Positions 22,485 through 33,847 of a stretch of DNA of 64,000 nucleotides are shown in pieces. A program made the translations under genes and the position numbers. The stretch is from assembly GCA_028752905.1 (NCBI GenBank), contig JAQNBH010000003.1, positions 3,900,204 to 3,964,203 on the forward strand. Direction: 5' to 3'. The notes below the pieces were generated by a model. That model was not told the origin of the DNA. It did no database searches and saw only the letters and a list, made by a program, of their open reading frames with translations. Origin of the DNA: Cladorhizidae sp. MBARI D1340-BT2. Lineage: Eukaryota; Porifera; Demospongiae; Poecilosclerida; Cladorhizidae. The stretch's first letter is position 1. Every line of letters begins with the position of its first letter.

Positions 22485-25400
22485 ATGTGCCAGGTCAGAT
22501 CAGAACAATTTCACTTTAAGGTTCACTGTATCTTCTGTGGTCAAAAATGTCTTCCACGTGACAAGAAGAACCCTAAAAGATGGCGGGAAGTTATTTTATG
22601 CAGAACAGCTGAAACACATGGAGTTAAAAGTCTCAAGACAATAATTAATGAGAAATGTCATGAAAGGGGTGATGCACAGGCTAATGAGGTTTGCATCCGC
22701 ATCCTTGGTGCACCATCTGACCTACATGCTGCAGATGCCCAATATCATAAGGACTGTTATCTCTCATTTATGCCTTCTAGGAATGTAAAAGCTGCACAAT
22801 CCAAAACCGCTGCTGATAGTGTGTAACTTAATTTTCATAATTTGATTGAGATCATGAAAAATAATCCAACACGATTGTGGACCTCTGTAGAGTTGCATGA
22901 AGAATATATGAAGCTATCTGAAGCTACAGATATCCATCGAAGACAGTTGATTTCAAAACTACAGAATCACTTTGGAAACGGTCTTGTAAAGCTAGACATT
23001 ACTGGATGTGCTAGTTTACTCTGCTTCAAAGACCACCTGCCACAATACCTAAGGCTAGTTAAAGTGGATGATAGCGAGGAAACTGTTATGGTAGAAAAGC
23101 TAAAGGATACCATAGTGTCAGAGTGCCATGCATTACCAAGATCACAGGACTATGACATTAGCTTTTTCCAAAAGCCAAAGGTCATAGAAAGCACCAGTGC
23201 CACACTACTAAAGTTTGTTAGCATTTTGGTATCAAATGGAGAAATCACTAGGATATCTGCTACTTTAGCACAGTCCATCCAGGCCCACATCACAAAGTCA
23301 CACAATCAAACCACATTAGGCCTGGCAGTAAAGCTACACCACAGATTTGGATCAAAAGAACTGATGACTCTCTTACATGATTATGGACTAACAGCCACAT
23401 ATGATGAAGTACGCAGGTTCAGAACTTCAGCAGCAATATATACAGGAAACCAGCCATACACAGTAAGAGGTCTGAAAAAATATGGTGGAAAACTTGGATC
23501 TTGGATAGACTATTATGACTTGAACATCTTCACACCAAATGGCTGCAGAGAAACTCATGCCTTAGTGATAGAATTGACACAGCAGCCTCCTGATTATGAA
23601 AATGAAGATCAAAATGAAATGCAATATCCAGTGATACCCAGAATCAGCAGGTCTCAGATGGCAAAGACAAAACTCAGTGAAATATCTCCCATTTCATTGG
23701 AACACTACCAGGGCCCTAAAAATCCAACTCCACCAGTGATTCATGACCATGATGGAATTCCCTATCATGAGGTAGTTAAAAGAATGCAAGATGTATCACA
23801 TGCACTAAAAGCTGACTGTGAATGGCTCACACAGATTGTTACTTCTGAGGATGATGTAGAAAATCTGCCAGCTGAGTGGTCTGGTTACATGAACCACCTT
23901 GCAAGAGAAAAAGGGCATGTATCTAAAGCCACAAAATACATCTATGGACCTCTCATAGATGCTCCACCTAGCCATCCAGATACGGTACTCACAAGTATTC
24001 TGTACATTGAAGAGTTCATGAAGCATGGTCAGAGATATATTCACTTAGTGGCTGATCTACAGCTCTATAAAGTAGCAATTCAGATAAAGTGGTCTAACCT
24101 ATCAAGATGGAAAAACCTCATTGTCAGACCAGGAGGCAAGCACACACTAATGTCATTCCTGGGATGCATAGGGAAGCTAATGAAGAGCTCTGGCCTTGAA
24201 GAAATATTGAACGCTGCTTATAAAGGTGTGAGCAGCATGCTCAATGGAAAAGCCTGGCCAAAGGCAATGAGAGGTCTCCGAATGGTTGTCACTAGGCTTC
24301 TGCAAGATTGTATCCTCAGAGGAAAAACTACCTATGAGGCCATAGAGGAAGAGCTCGAGTCTGTTAGGTCATCAAAAACAGGCCGCCTTTGGATAGACTG
24401 CCTCATCTATCCAGTTGCATTGGCACACATGTTTGTCAGAGCAGAGCGAGAAGGCAATTATGTGCTGCATATATATTGTCTTACCAAAATGGTGCCATAT
24501 TTCTTAGCTGCTGGCCATTGGAACTATGCCAGATACATAACTTGGCACTTAATGGAGTTCCAGGCACAGCTGGATGAGGAGGCACTTGTAGTCTTCTACA
24601 TGGGTCATCATGTTTGTCAGCACAGCAGTGGAAGTTGGAATGCTGTATTCTCAGATCAGTTTGGTGAACAGACATACATTCGTCATGGCAAAGCAAAGGG
24701 TGGTCTTGTTGGACTGACACTATCTCCAGATCAGGTTGCAGGATGGATTCTCTCCTACCATGTCTGTAATACAGTTTCACAGGTGATGGATGAAATGTTT
24801 CATGATCATGATGAAGGTGAGTATGATGCTAAGACAAACATACACAAAGAGGAAGGAAGAGAAAGAATGAAGGCAGACAAAGCAGACAGGAAGAAAATCC
24901 AACAGGAACTAGCAAAGTACCCTCATCCACTGCAGCAGACAAATGCAGATGCCATCTTTAACATTGTCAATGGGCACATTGCTGATGATGACAAGGTAAA
25001 TGTTCATGATGCACTAGCAATCGGGGAATGTATGGCAGCAGAATTCAGAGGAACCCTTTTCTATAAATCTATCCACTCTAAGGTTGTCACCATGGAGTCT
25101 ATGAAGAAGGGAACAAAGATAGGGGACCAAACTATCTATGACATGGAATTATTATATGGGAGATTGCTAGTTATATCACAAATGAGAGACATTACCCTGG
25201 AGAATATCCTGAGCTATGAGCTTGCACCAGTTCCACCTGCCATCTTTGATGACTATGGGTATCTCAGGAAGAGCAGCAAATCCCAGTTACTGCATAAACT
25301 TGCAGTATGGTGCAAGGACATCAGTGAGCCAGAGGTGAATGTAGTGGATGGGAATGAAATGTTGTTCCAAATTACTTGGCCCAAAGTAGGAACAGTCAAG

Positions 25401-26516
25401 AATCTCCAGAAGAACTTCCTTAGAGCAGTGGAAAGGAGCCATGATGTAAATAGTAGTCTTTGACAGATATGTGGAGGGATCTATCAAATTGCATGAGAGA
25501 ACAGGAGCGGCTGTTTGCCCATCACTGACACTCACATTGGAGACAGCTCTACCTGCTAGGGACTCAATCATGAAAAGTGCCCACAACAAGAAGGAGTTGA
25601 TAAAGTTGTTCTGTACTGAAAATGAATGCCCCAATGTGAACATGGTGGGAGAAATCAACCCAGTGCCCCAACATGAGGAAGCTGACTGCAACATCATCGG
25701 CTATGTGAAGTTCCTCATCACTAGCCTAAAGAGGACACATGTGCAAGTACAGTAGTGTCAGATGACACAGATATATTTGTATTATTGGTGTTCTTCTGTT
25801 GGAAGTGGCAAGCCACTGCAATGAAAAAATCAAATGGCAAAGTGATCGACATCAATGCAACTGCAAAGCAGCTTGGCAACAAGTGCTGTCAGCTGTTAGC
25901 CATACATGCCCTCACGCGATGCGATACTGTGAGTTATTTGTTTGGCAAAGGTAAAGTATCTGCTGTGTCGATCATGATGAAGCATGAGCTTCAACTGGAG
26001 GTCCTTGGGGAACAGAATTCAAATATTTCTGATGCCATAAAAGCTGGGTGCAGGTTTGTTAGTCTCCTCTACAAGGATAAGCAACATGAAAATTCAATGA
26101 ACAAGCTGCGTCATACCATTTTCATCAGTAGGAAAGATACACCAAAGGTCAAGTGCCTACCACCTACTGATCCAGCATTGCATGAACATATTAAGAGAGC
26201 CCACCTGCAAGTTATGCTATGGAAAGCAGCTGACCAGATGCTGCCATCTGATGTGAATATCTGTGAATTTGGATGGGATATTGTACAATCCCCATCTACT
26301 GGTGTTTCCGAGGTTGCCCCACCAGAGCTTATGAAAGTTGTAGCCTGTGGCTGTGTTGCCCAAAATGCCTGCTCCAGGAATAGCTGCTCATGTAAGAAAG
26401 CAAGTCTGTCCTGCACATCATTCTGTAAGTGTATGGACCAGGACAGTTGCAACAATCCATATACTAAACATGATAGGAGTGACTCTGATGGAGGAATTGA
26501 TGAAACTGAACAATAA
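22485..26516 (+). pseudogene. Large single-exon protein with FEN1-like motifs and CXC-like tail
   Basis: About 1,340 codons from ATG 22485 to TAA 26516, broken by an in-frame stop at 22824-22826 and frameshifts near 25453 and 25750. N-terminus: cysteine/histidine-rich (HCIFCGQKC, later AQYHKDCYLSF), probably zinc-binding. The middle is unrecognised. From about 25670: HEEADCNI, then VSDDTDIFVLL, then HALTRCDTVSYLFGKGK. This acidic spacing (E-E-A-D; S-D-D-T-D; x-C-D plus a G-x-G-K turn) is the pattern of FEN1/XPG-PIN nucleases, where these residues hold metal ions and the turn is a helix-hairpin-helix. C-terminus: CGCVAQNACSRNSCSCKK and SCTSFCKCMDQDSC, like a Tesmin/TSO1 CXC DNA-binding module. 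I know similar uncharacterised invertebrate proteins but no named family. The nuclease role is inference. Confidence 0.65.
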
Positions 26517-27390
26517 AAGTTCACCTTAATGTTTTATTTTAATCATGATTTGTTTACTAACCAAGGACCTCCATGATATCGCCTTCCAAGATCGCCTTCC
26601 AAGGGGAGTAAAAGATACGGAGGTTAATTAAGGTATATGTCTCTTTCACATAAATGAACTTGAAATTGGAACAAATTTTTAATAACTACATTCACTTGAT
26701 CAACCTGATGTAGCTAATGTGGGGGATACAATATAGAGGCTACAAATAGCAATTGATGCAATTTTTTTATTCCTGCATGGTAAAATATTATGGTGTGTTT
26801 AGCAATGTTACAAAGACCAATTATTAAAAATGGCCATTAAAATATTTACTCAATGATGACAAAGTGTCATCATGCAGTGGGTAACCTATAATTATGTCCT
26901 TTCCTGGGAATTTCACAGCAATTTCTCTAAGACCAAGTTACAACCTTTCTCCTTCATCTAACTCCATTAAATCATCAGCTACCAGCGTGATGAGCAATGG
27001 TAAACTGTTGTACACCTAAAGTTGAACGCTTTAAAAAAAAAACTTCCTGTTTATTATAATGATATTCACGACAATGTGGTTTGTTGCTAAGCAGCTAAAT
27101 TTTGGTCATAATGTTCCTCAACTCATCAGCTATCATCTCATATATGGTCACTGTATATTTTTCTTCGTCCCTCTTCCTATATAAAAATAATGTGAAAATC
27201 ATACATAAAAACAAATAAACCTTTATAAAGTTGCTGGTGGTATATAGGAGGATTAAAACGGCCGTTAAAAAAATTGCTCAATTATGACAAAGTGTCATCA
27301 TGCAGTTTTGTACTGAGGACACCCTATATAACTAAAAACAGTAAGAAAATTTTGGTTGGACCCTATTGCAAGGTCCAATCCCCTGACTGC
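26517..27390. other. 3' non-coding arm of the FEN-like element
   Basis: Holds two copies of the gatgacaaagtgtcatc dyad (26848-26876, 27272-27304) and the right inverted end. No frame of note. Confidence 0.6.
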
Positions 27391-30019
27391 CGGACTACAT
27401 GCCTCAATCTTAATTAAAAAAATATTTTTACTACTTGAATGAATATTTTTTTGCTTGATAATGATTACAGCGATCAACAGCTACTACAGTCACCCAAACA
27501 ATATCACTGGAAGTATTGTTAGCACTAGTCTTACAAAGGCTGTGTGTGTTGCATGACTAAGCAAGTATGCTGGGATGGTTTTGAAGCATTCCTGATCCAC
27601 ATAAAGTTTAACGGATAACAGACTCACTGACTGCTTGTGTTCAGGGGGGGAAGTGCCAGGAAGATGTGGTTTCATAACTTTGTGGTAACGACTTTTGGAG
27701 CTCCATAGATTCTGCACACTTCACTATATGAACTTGAGCTCCAATCTCTGTGAACACTCTTTTGATTAAGTTGCATAGGTATAAAGTTACATGCAGCCTG
27801 GATACCTGGATACCTCAAAACCTGAGGGTCTGAATTGGTTGTAGTTAGGGTTCCTGATTGGAAGTGCTAGCCAGTTGAAATTGTTGTCTGTGGCTAGAGG
27901 AAGTCCTACTCTACAACACATGTTGATTTAGGCACTAAAACATAACAATAGTAAGCGTGAGGTGCAGGGAAAAAATCATCCGTCACCGGATTATCCAAGA
28001 TGATTATGCCGTGTTTTTTAGGTGTGGCTAATCAGAATTAGTAAGGGGGAGAGAGGGAGGGGGAATCAGTGGTCGAGTTGAATACTTGTGTTCCCATACC
28101 AAGTTGGTGTCAAGTTCACATTGCAACCCTAGACATCTAGTACATTATACATGTACTAGCAATGGGGCAGCAGTGCTGATCACACATCATACACCTTTCT
28201 CATGAAGGGTGTGCATCTACATCAGCCAGTGCTAGTTAACCCAATGGTGGGTGGAGTTTCATTGACACCACACAATGAGGTGTGTAAGTCTTACTAACGT
28301 CCTTCCATTGACCTTGTCAAATGAACCCATCCATATGCAGAAATAGTATTCTTTGGAAGGACACGGTTTCTACGGATCAAATGTCATTCTCCTCGGCATT
28401 AGCGGATTATTTCCAAGGCATTTAATTAGAATCCAACCCTGCAAACAGGCAGGACGGCAAGCAGCAGAGAAGGGTGTGGCTTCCACTATAAAGCTGCAAA
28501 ATTCTCGAATATTTCCCCCTAATACTTTCCCCTGCAAATAATTCTCTTTTCTAGTCACTCCCTGCAAATATTTAACCTCTTGAAAATATCCCGCCCCAGG
28601 AGGTAATCTTATAGCCCAACAGGCAAGGTCCTCCCAAGAAAGCAGAATGTATGCCGACAATGATCTACCCTATCAGTTATCGAGGAAAGCAATACTATGC
28701 ACCCCACTCATTATAATTAAGTTACTGGCAATAGGATACCACTTGACACCCATCCCTCCCACATACACACACACATAGCAGAGAAACATGATTTTTGATT
28801 TTAGTGTAAAAATTGTTTTTCGGTATTGTTATTTACTAGGAAAGTTAACTCAACACTTTTGTACCCAGGGAAGTTTCATCATAAGCCCCCCAACCAATGA
28901 AAATACCCTAATAGACTGTATGAATGAGCCCTCTTAATTAACCAATCACATTGTGGTGTCTATTTCCAGGGAAAGTCAGTGCCAGCAGCAGAAGTAAAAT
29001 GTCCTCCATTGGTATGTGGTATTTTGTGATAGACACATTTGGCTACAAACGGATGGCTACAATACGATAAATTCTGTTTCGTCTAGCTCATGCAAGAAAT
29101 GATATCTTAGTTAGGCACAAGAACTTTGACAAACACAACCTGCTTCAAATTGCTCAGTTAAACTCTCAATGCTGAAAACACAACCAAGTTCTATTCCCTG
29201 GTCTTTGTCCATAACAAGGCAACTCTCCAAAGTTGAATACCAAGAAATTAACTTGACTACTACTTATCACAAATAACCATTGGCCTTAACAGGCTCAGCA
29301 ATATCAAGATTAAATCATCAAGTTCACATGGGAAGACAGCTATACATTTATGGCCAGGATTGCAGCTTAGTAATCTGTAGCAAAAGCCTAGCTGATTAGA
29401 TACAGTAATTATTTACCTGGATTCTTCTTCCTCTTCGTCTAGAGTAGCACTAGGTCCCACTATCCATACCTGCTAGAACTGTACCGGTAAACACTGATAG
29501 GTCTATTACACTTCTACTTGTAACTAGAACTGCAGGCCCTTGCTGATAAATTAACATCCGCCCAAGCGCGCTCCGGAAACCACGGCTTCATTCCTATGGT
29601 CGTGGAGACTCTGGAGGGGGGCCCCGGGGGGGGGGTGGAGCGAGGATGCAGCCCGGGAGGTATTGTAGGACGCCTTCAAGGACAGCGTTTGGGCATTCCA
29701 CCCTCAGAAGCTACTCGCCATCTGTTCCAAAGGCTATCAATTAACTTGTGGAAGGGCAATGCCACACTGTGGATCCGCTGCCTCCAATTCGATCCCCGGA
29801 GGTAGATGACTTTTAACTGGTTGTGTTTGTACAGTTTTGTCTCATCTACTTTTGTATCGATAAAAAAGAATCCACGGTCGGTTTATGCAACTCTGGTACT
29901 GCATTCCTCAATCGACCGCGCTGTCTTTTTGTCGCGTTGGTGTATTCGAACTTTTAGTAGATTATACATACATGTACTTGTTTTTACCACGCTACGGTGT
30001 AACCTCACACAACGCTACA
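27391..30019. other. Non-coding unit block, copy B
   Basis: Collinear with 7640-10330 and 59440-62415. Frames seen here are also present in the other copies but have no recognisable domain. A G-run (ggggggccccgggggggggt-like) lies near 29620-29637. Confidence 0.6.
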
Positions 30020-30278
30020 CAGGCAGGGCCGTAGCAAGCGGTCGAGTTGGTCGGGTTTTGGCCCGACCAATATCTGGACAAATAAATTTAATTTTTTAAA
30101 AATAAAAAAATAAAAAAATAAAAATTCCCCCCACATGTTCAAAGGTTATTGGGTTATTGGGTGTGGCTAGTGTGGCTTAAAGCACGTGGCAGATACACCC
30201 GTCTAAGGGTTCCGCTTCTCAGTCTAGTGTTGAAACTTCTAGTGTTGAAATTTCTGTTGTTCCTGACGTACCACATCA

Positions 30279-31518
30279 GGCTCCAGCCATCAAGAAATTC
30301 GTGCGCGTTTTGGGGGTTCACGCGGGAAACAAAAGTACGGAAATCTCATCCAAATCAGAATAATTCAGAATCCAAATTTCTTAAATATCATCCAAATAAA
30401 TAATAATACAATGAAAGTAATTTATTAATTTCTGCTATTATGTTATTATAAGTGACAGTTGTTCCATTTCGCTCATGCCACATAAATTCATCTAGGTAGG
30501 ATGGGAGCTGGTGGCGATGAACTCCTTTCATCCGCTTGAGCTTCACCTTCACCTGCACAATGTTGTTGTTGTTTAAAAAATATATAATGTTCCACAAACC
30601 ATACCATGTTCCAATAGGACTCAATATGTTGGGTGTGCACACACGTACTCTGATTTACAAATTCAATCGAGTGATTCACTGTCTCATGTGCCACAATCCC
30701 AGGCAGAGTAGCCACCTGCCTATAAGCTGCCCACTGGTCCGAATGGATTATTGATCCAGGTGCAACATGCGCCTGAATGATGGGTAGCAAGGTGGTTGCA
30801 TCTCTCTGGTCCACAACTTGCATGTAACCTAAATACATTTCATTGAATTAAAATCTTTGAAATAGGTACTATACGTTTATCAAGTGTACCAAGAGCAGGC
30901 GTATGGTCTGTGTCAACCAATCAAAATATCCAAATATCCTTAATAGGTGGGCGGCCTCTATGATGCTAAACAGTCGATAACGAAAGTGATCATCCATTAA
31001 AGTATATCAATGTTACAGTGATACCTTGGGTTTGTGTGTGAACTGTGACTCATCGAATAACAGATCCAACACCACCAAGCACAATCTGGTTCCGACATAG
31101 AGCTGCAGAGCACACTTCCCTAAGCCACTGGTACACCGTTTTCTTGTTGCAGCCACACTCATCTGCTGCATCTAATACAAGGTACTGCCTCACCCACCAA
31201 TATATTAATAGCAGCCATGTCTGAAGTACCAGGTGAGATTTTGAGAAAAAACTCCCATGCCTAATTGATTTCAGGGATTTACAGTTTTGTACCTGGAACA
31301 TGAAAAAGAAAGAGCTAGTAGACCCTTGCTGTTGAGGTAGCCTATAACCTCTTCTGTTGTTCCAAATGCAAAAGGAGCAATAGACCTCAGTGTTGCCATA
31401 ATTATGCTTCTCCTGCCTTTTTTGTATTTCCCGCGTGAACCCCCAAAACGCGCGTGCGTGAAATAAAAAAACGCGCACAAATTTCTTGATGGCTGGAGTC
31501 GTAAAAGCCACTTGATCC
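30279..31518 (-). mobile_element. Merlin-like (IS1016/IS1595-type) element
   Basis: Inverted ends: left ctccagccatcaagaaattc then gtgcgcgttttgggggttca; the right end is the complement with a 20-odd-base insertion. Flanked by CCACATCA at 30271-30278 and 31519-31526, a perfect 8-bp duplication, as expected of Merlin. The left tip appears to lack 18 bases present at the right tip. Removing the element and one CCACATCA rejoins a hAT coding frame (PDVPHQPLDFHYPK), which independently confirms the borders. Confidence 0.75.
30488..31250 (-). pseudogene. Merlin-like transposase, frameshifted
   Basis: Reverse strand. An upstream piece ends in a helix-turn-helix-like segment and catalytic lead-in (CGCNKKTVYQWLREVC, QIVLGGVGSVIR, then DESQFTHKP one base out of frame near 31045). 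A downstream piece is 30838-30488, with VDQRDATTLLPIIQAHV, GSIIHSDQWAAYRQV, NHSIEFVNQ and HTQHIESYWN. D (DES), D (HSDQW) and E (IES) fit the DDE triad of IS1595/ISXO2-like enzymes. Between them, near 30840-31040, is an out-of-frame stretch. The cysteine-rich N-terminal finger lies near 31340-31390. Confidence 0.7.
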
Positions 31519-31882
31519 CCACATCAACCTCTGGATTTCCACTACCCTAAGCGTAGTTTTGGTGTAAAAAAGCCAATATATATCCTAGCTTTCAGCCTTC
31601 ATGGTATTCTCAGTGGCACTACGTGGAATCCAAAGATGCCATACCTGTTTGTTAGGTTGAAGAGGATGAAGACGAGCACTAAATCCGATCCAGCTTTTGT
31701 AAGTTATTTTGCTAAGTTTACTGTTTACTGTTAGATAGCTTAGATAATTATATTTTTAAACTGCATCAACATAAGTTGGTTTTCATGCAGGTCCTGTATA
31801 TATTCATATATAGCTTCGGCATGAATCACACCTTCTATTAGACGCGCGCTTGACACCCCCCCTGGTGGGCAAAAAGAACAAG

Positions 31883-33580
31883 ATGGTTATGAGTTGTGCT
31901 GTTGGCTGCAGAAACAGCTGCAGAAACAGGAGTGGAGAACGTCCAGGGCTTGTTTTTTTCCGGTTTCCTGATTCTCACAAAGAAAGAGCAAAGAAATGGA
32001 TACTTGCCATCAGAAGAAAATCTTGGATGCCCAAGAAACACACCAGGATATGTGGAGACCACTTTATCACAGGTACTAGCTAGCTAGTCTTATTATTGAT
32101 AACTAGCCAGCATGATTATAAGCTAAGCTAGCTAGTTTATTAGGCTGTTTCTTGTTAATTAGCTAAAGCTGGATGTATTTTGTAGCTGTGTACAATGAAA
32201 ACTAATATTACCATTTTCTACCCTCTCTTTTTGTAGGCAAACCTGTGGATATGGCTGAAAATGTCGATCATGTGCCTACTGTGTTTACATTTAAGAAAGT
32301 ATATGAAGTGAAGAAAGCTACAAAGGAGGCTAGAGAGAGCCGGAGACATGCAAGGATAGACAGACACAGAAACTTAGCTGAACCCGAGTTGAGGGGAGAG
32401 CCACTGTGTTTACATTTAAGAAAGTTGATGAAGTGAAGAAAGCTACAAAGGAGGCTAGAGAGAGTCGGAGACATGCAAGGATAGACAGACACACAAACTT
32501 AACTGAACCCGAGTTGAGGGGAGAGCCAGTTACTGAGTTAAGTGGACTTAAAGAATCAGAGTTCAGCCACAACATAGGAGTAATGACAGATCCTATCAAA
32601 GTACAACATGCCGAGACTCAAGTGTCACAGCCCACTCAAGTTGTTTATGTGCCTTCCTTAGTGTACTGTGCAAGTCATATTGACACTATTAAAGGAGATG
32701 ACAAAGCCACTCATTTTTATACTGGTCTTGAATCCTGGGAAGTATTCAACCACCTTGCTTCTTACTTGCTCAAGCAGTATCCACAATCAAGGCCCGAGCA
32801 GGTAAAACTTCTACCACGTACTGGATTGTTGATGGTTTTCATGAGGTTGCGGCTCAACCTCATCATGGAAGATTTAGCCTATCGCTTTAAAATTTCAATG
32901 ACCACAGTCACTGAGATTTTTCACAAGTGGATTGAAGTGATGTTTGTACACTTGAAGCACTTAATCAAATGGCCATCACAAGAGGTAACTTTTCAAAATA
33001 TGCCTCAAGTTTTCAAGGATCTGTACCCTTGTGCACACGATGTATCATCGATTGTTCGGAGATCTTTATTGAACGCCCGTGCAGGCCAGAGCAAAGACAT
33101 ATTCGAATTATAAAAAACATAACACTGTCAAGTTTCTCATAGCCGTTACTCCATGTGGGGCCATTTCATTTCTCTCTAAATGCTGGGGAGGGAGAGCAAC
33201 TGACAGATGCATCATACAAAATACAAAACAGTAATTTTTTACAACTGGTGCAAGCTGGAGATGTTGTTTTAGCAGATCGGGAATTTCAGATATCAGACGA
33301 TTTAGCTTTAAGTGGAGCTCATCTACAAATCCCAGCTTTTACCAGGGGGAAGAAAGAATTGGATTTGGAGGAAGTCGAGAAGTCTAAGCGGATATCTAAA
33401 GTTCGTATTCATGTAGAAAGAGTGATTGGACTATTGAAAAACAAATACACCCTTCTACAGAGTGTACTTCATGTTGACACTATTAAACACAAGAAGGATG
33501 TAGGGTATGCAAATATTGACAAAATATTACATGTGTGTGCAGCCGTTGTCAATATGTGCCCTTCTGTAGTACCCATGTAG
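31883..33580 (+). pseudogene. THAP-domain DDE_4 transposase (ISL2EU-like), disrupted
   Basis: Exon 1, 31883-32072: a THAP zinc finger with C-x4-C (MSCAVGCRNSC), FFRFPDSHKERAKKW and RICGDHF. Donor aggtacta; acceptor ttgtag at 32236; exon 2 continues KPVDMAENVDHV in frame. A 125-bp tandem duplication (32281-32530) then shifts the frame. From 32406: LLPRTGLLMVFMRLRLN and a helix-turn-helix (DLAYRFKISMTTVTEIF), then D (33050-33052, IIDCSEIFIERP), D (33275-33277, LADREF) and E (33416-33418, HVERVIG), the DDE triad. Further frame changes lie near 33090 and 33210. It would have cut and rejoined DNA at the element ends, with THAP probably binding the inverted repeats. Confidence 0.75.
32281..32530. 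repeat. 125-bp tandem duplication inside the THAP transposase
   Basis: Units 32281-32405 and 32406-32530 are nearly identical (both begin gtgtttacatttaagaaagt). Length 125 is not a multiple of three, so the duplication alone breaks the reading frame. Few differences separate the two units, so the event is fairly recent. Confidence 0.9.
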
Positions 33581-33847
33581 CTAAAATAGTAGCTGATCAT
33601 CTTTTGTAATTTTTATTTGTGGTAAATTTCCAATTATTGTAAATTGTCGACTTGATTCATTCTAGTGAGTTTTATGTGTGTACACTGTACAGTAAGTACT
33701 GTAAAGATATAAGGCTCTCCGGATAATTCGAGGGGGGGTAGTGTGATAGAGGTCATTGATCTCATTGATTGCATTCAATAGTATGTTAATTCACAATGAT
33801 GGTATGGATGGTATATAGTTGGAAATACACAAAATGAAAATACACAA
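33581..33847. other. Convergent 3' gap between the two ISL2EU-like genes
   Basis: 267 bases, AT-rich, with a G-run near 33731-33739. Both genes end here. No further feature is seen. Confidence 0.5.

Larger units (their letters stand above)
21988..27390 (+). mobile_element. 5.4-kb TIR element carrying a FEN/PIN-like gene
   Basis: Inverted ends: left GCAGTCAGGC... with CCTTGCAATAGGGTACAACC inside; right, reverse-complemented, GCAGTCAGGG... with CCTTGCAATAGGGTCCAACC. A second inverted block (catgatga...tgtcatcattgagca) lies about 100 bp in on both sides. Copies A (near 7618) and C (near 59440) have the flanks joined (acctgccaacgcctc and acctgccatgcctc), so this is a clean insertion in B. I find no clear target duplication. 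Seven to eight extra bases (ggactaca) sit at the right junction. It holds one long plus-strand gene and no recognised DDE transposase. Confidence 0.8.

Noticed and set aside
28370..28660. 96-residue reverse frame (ends PRRMTFDP)
   Set aside because: Open in B only; the equivalent region in A is interrupted. No motif recognised.
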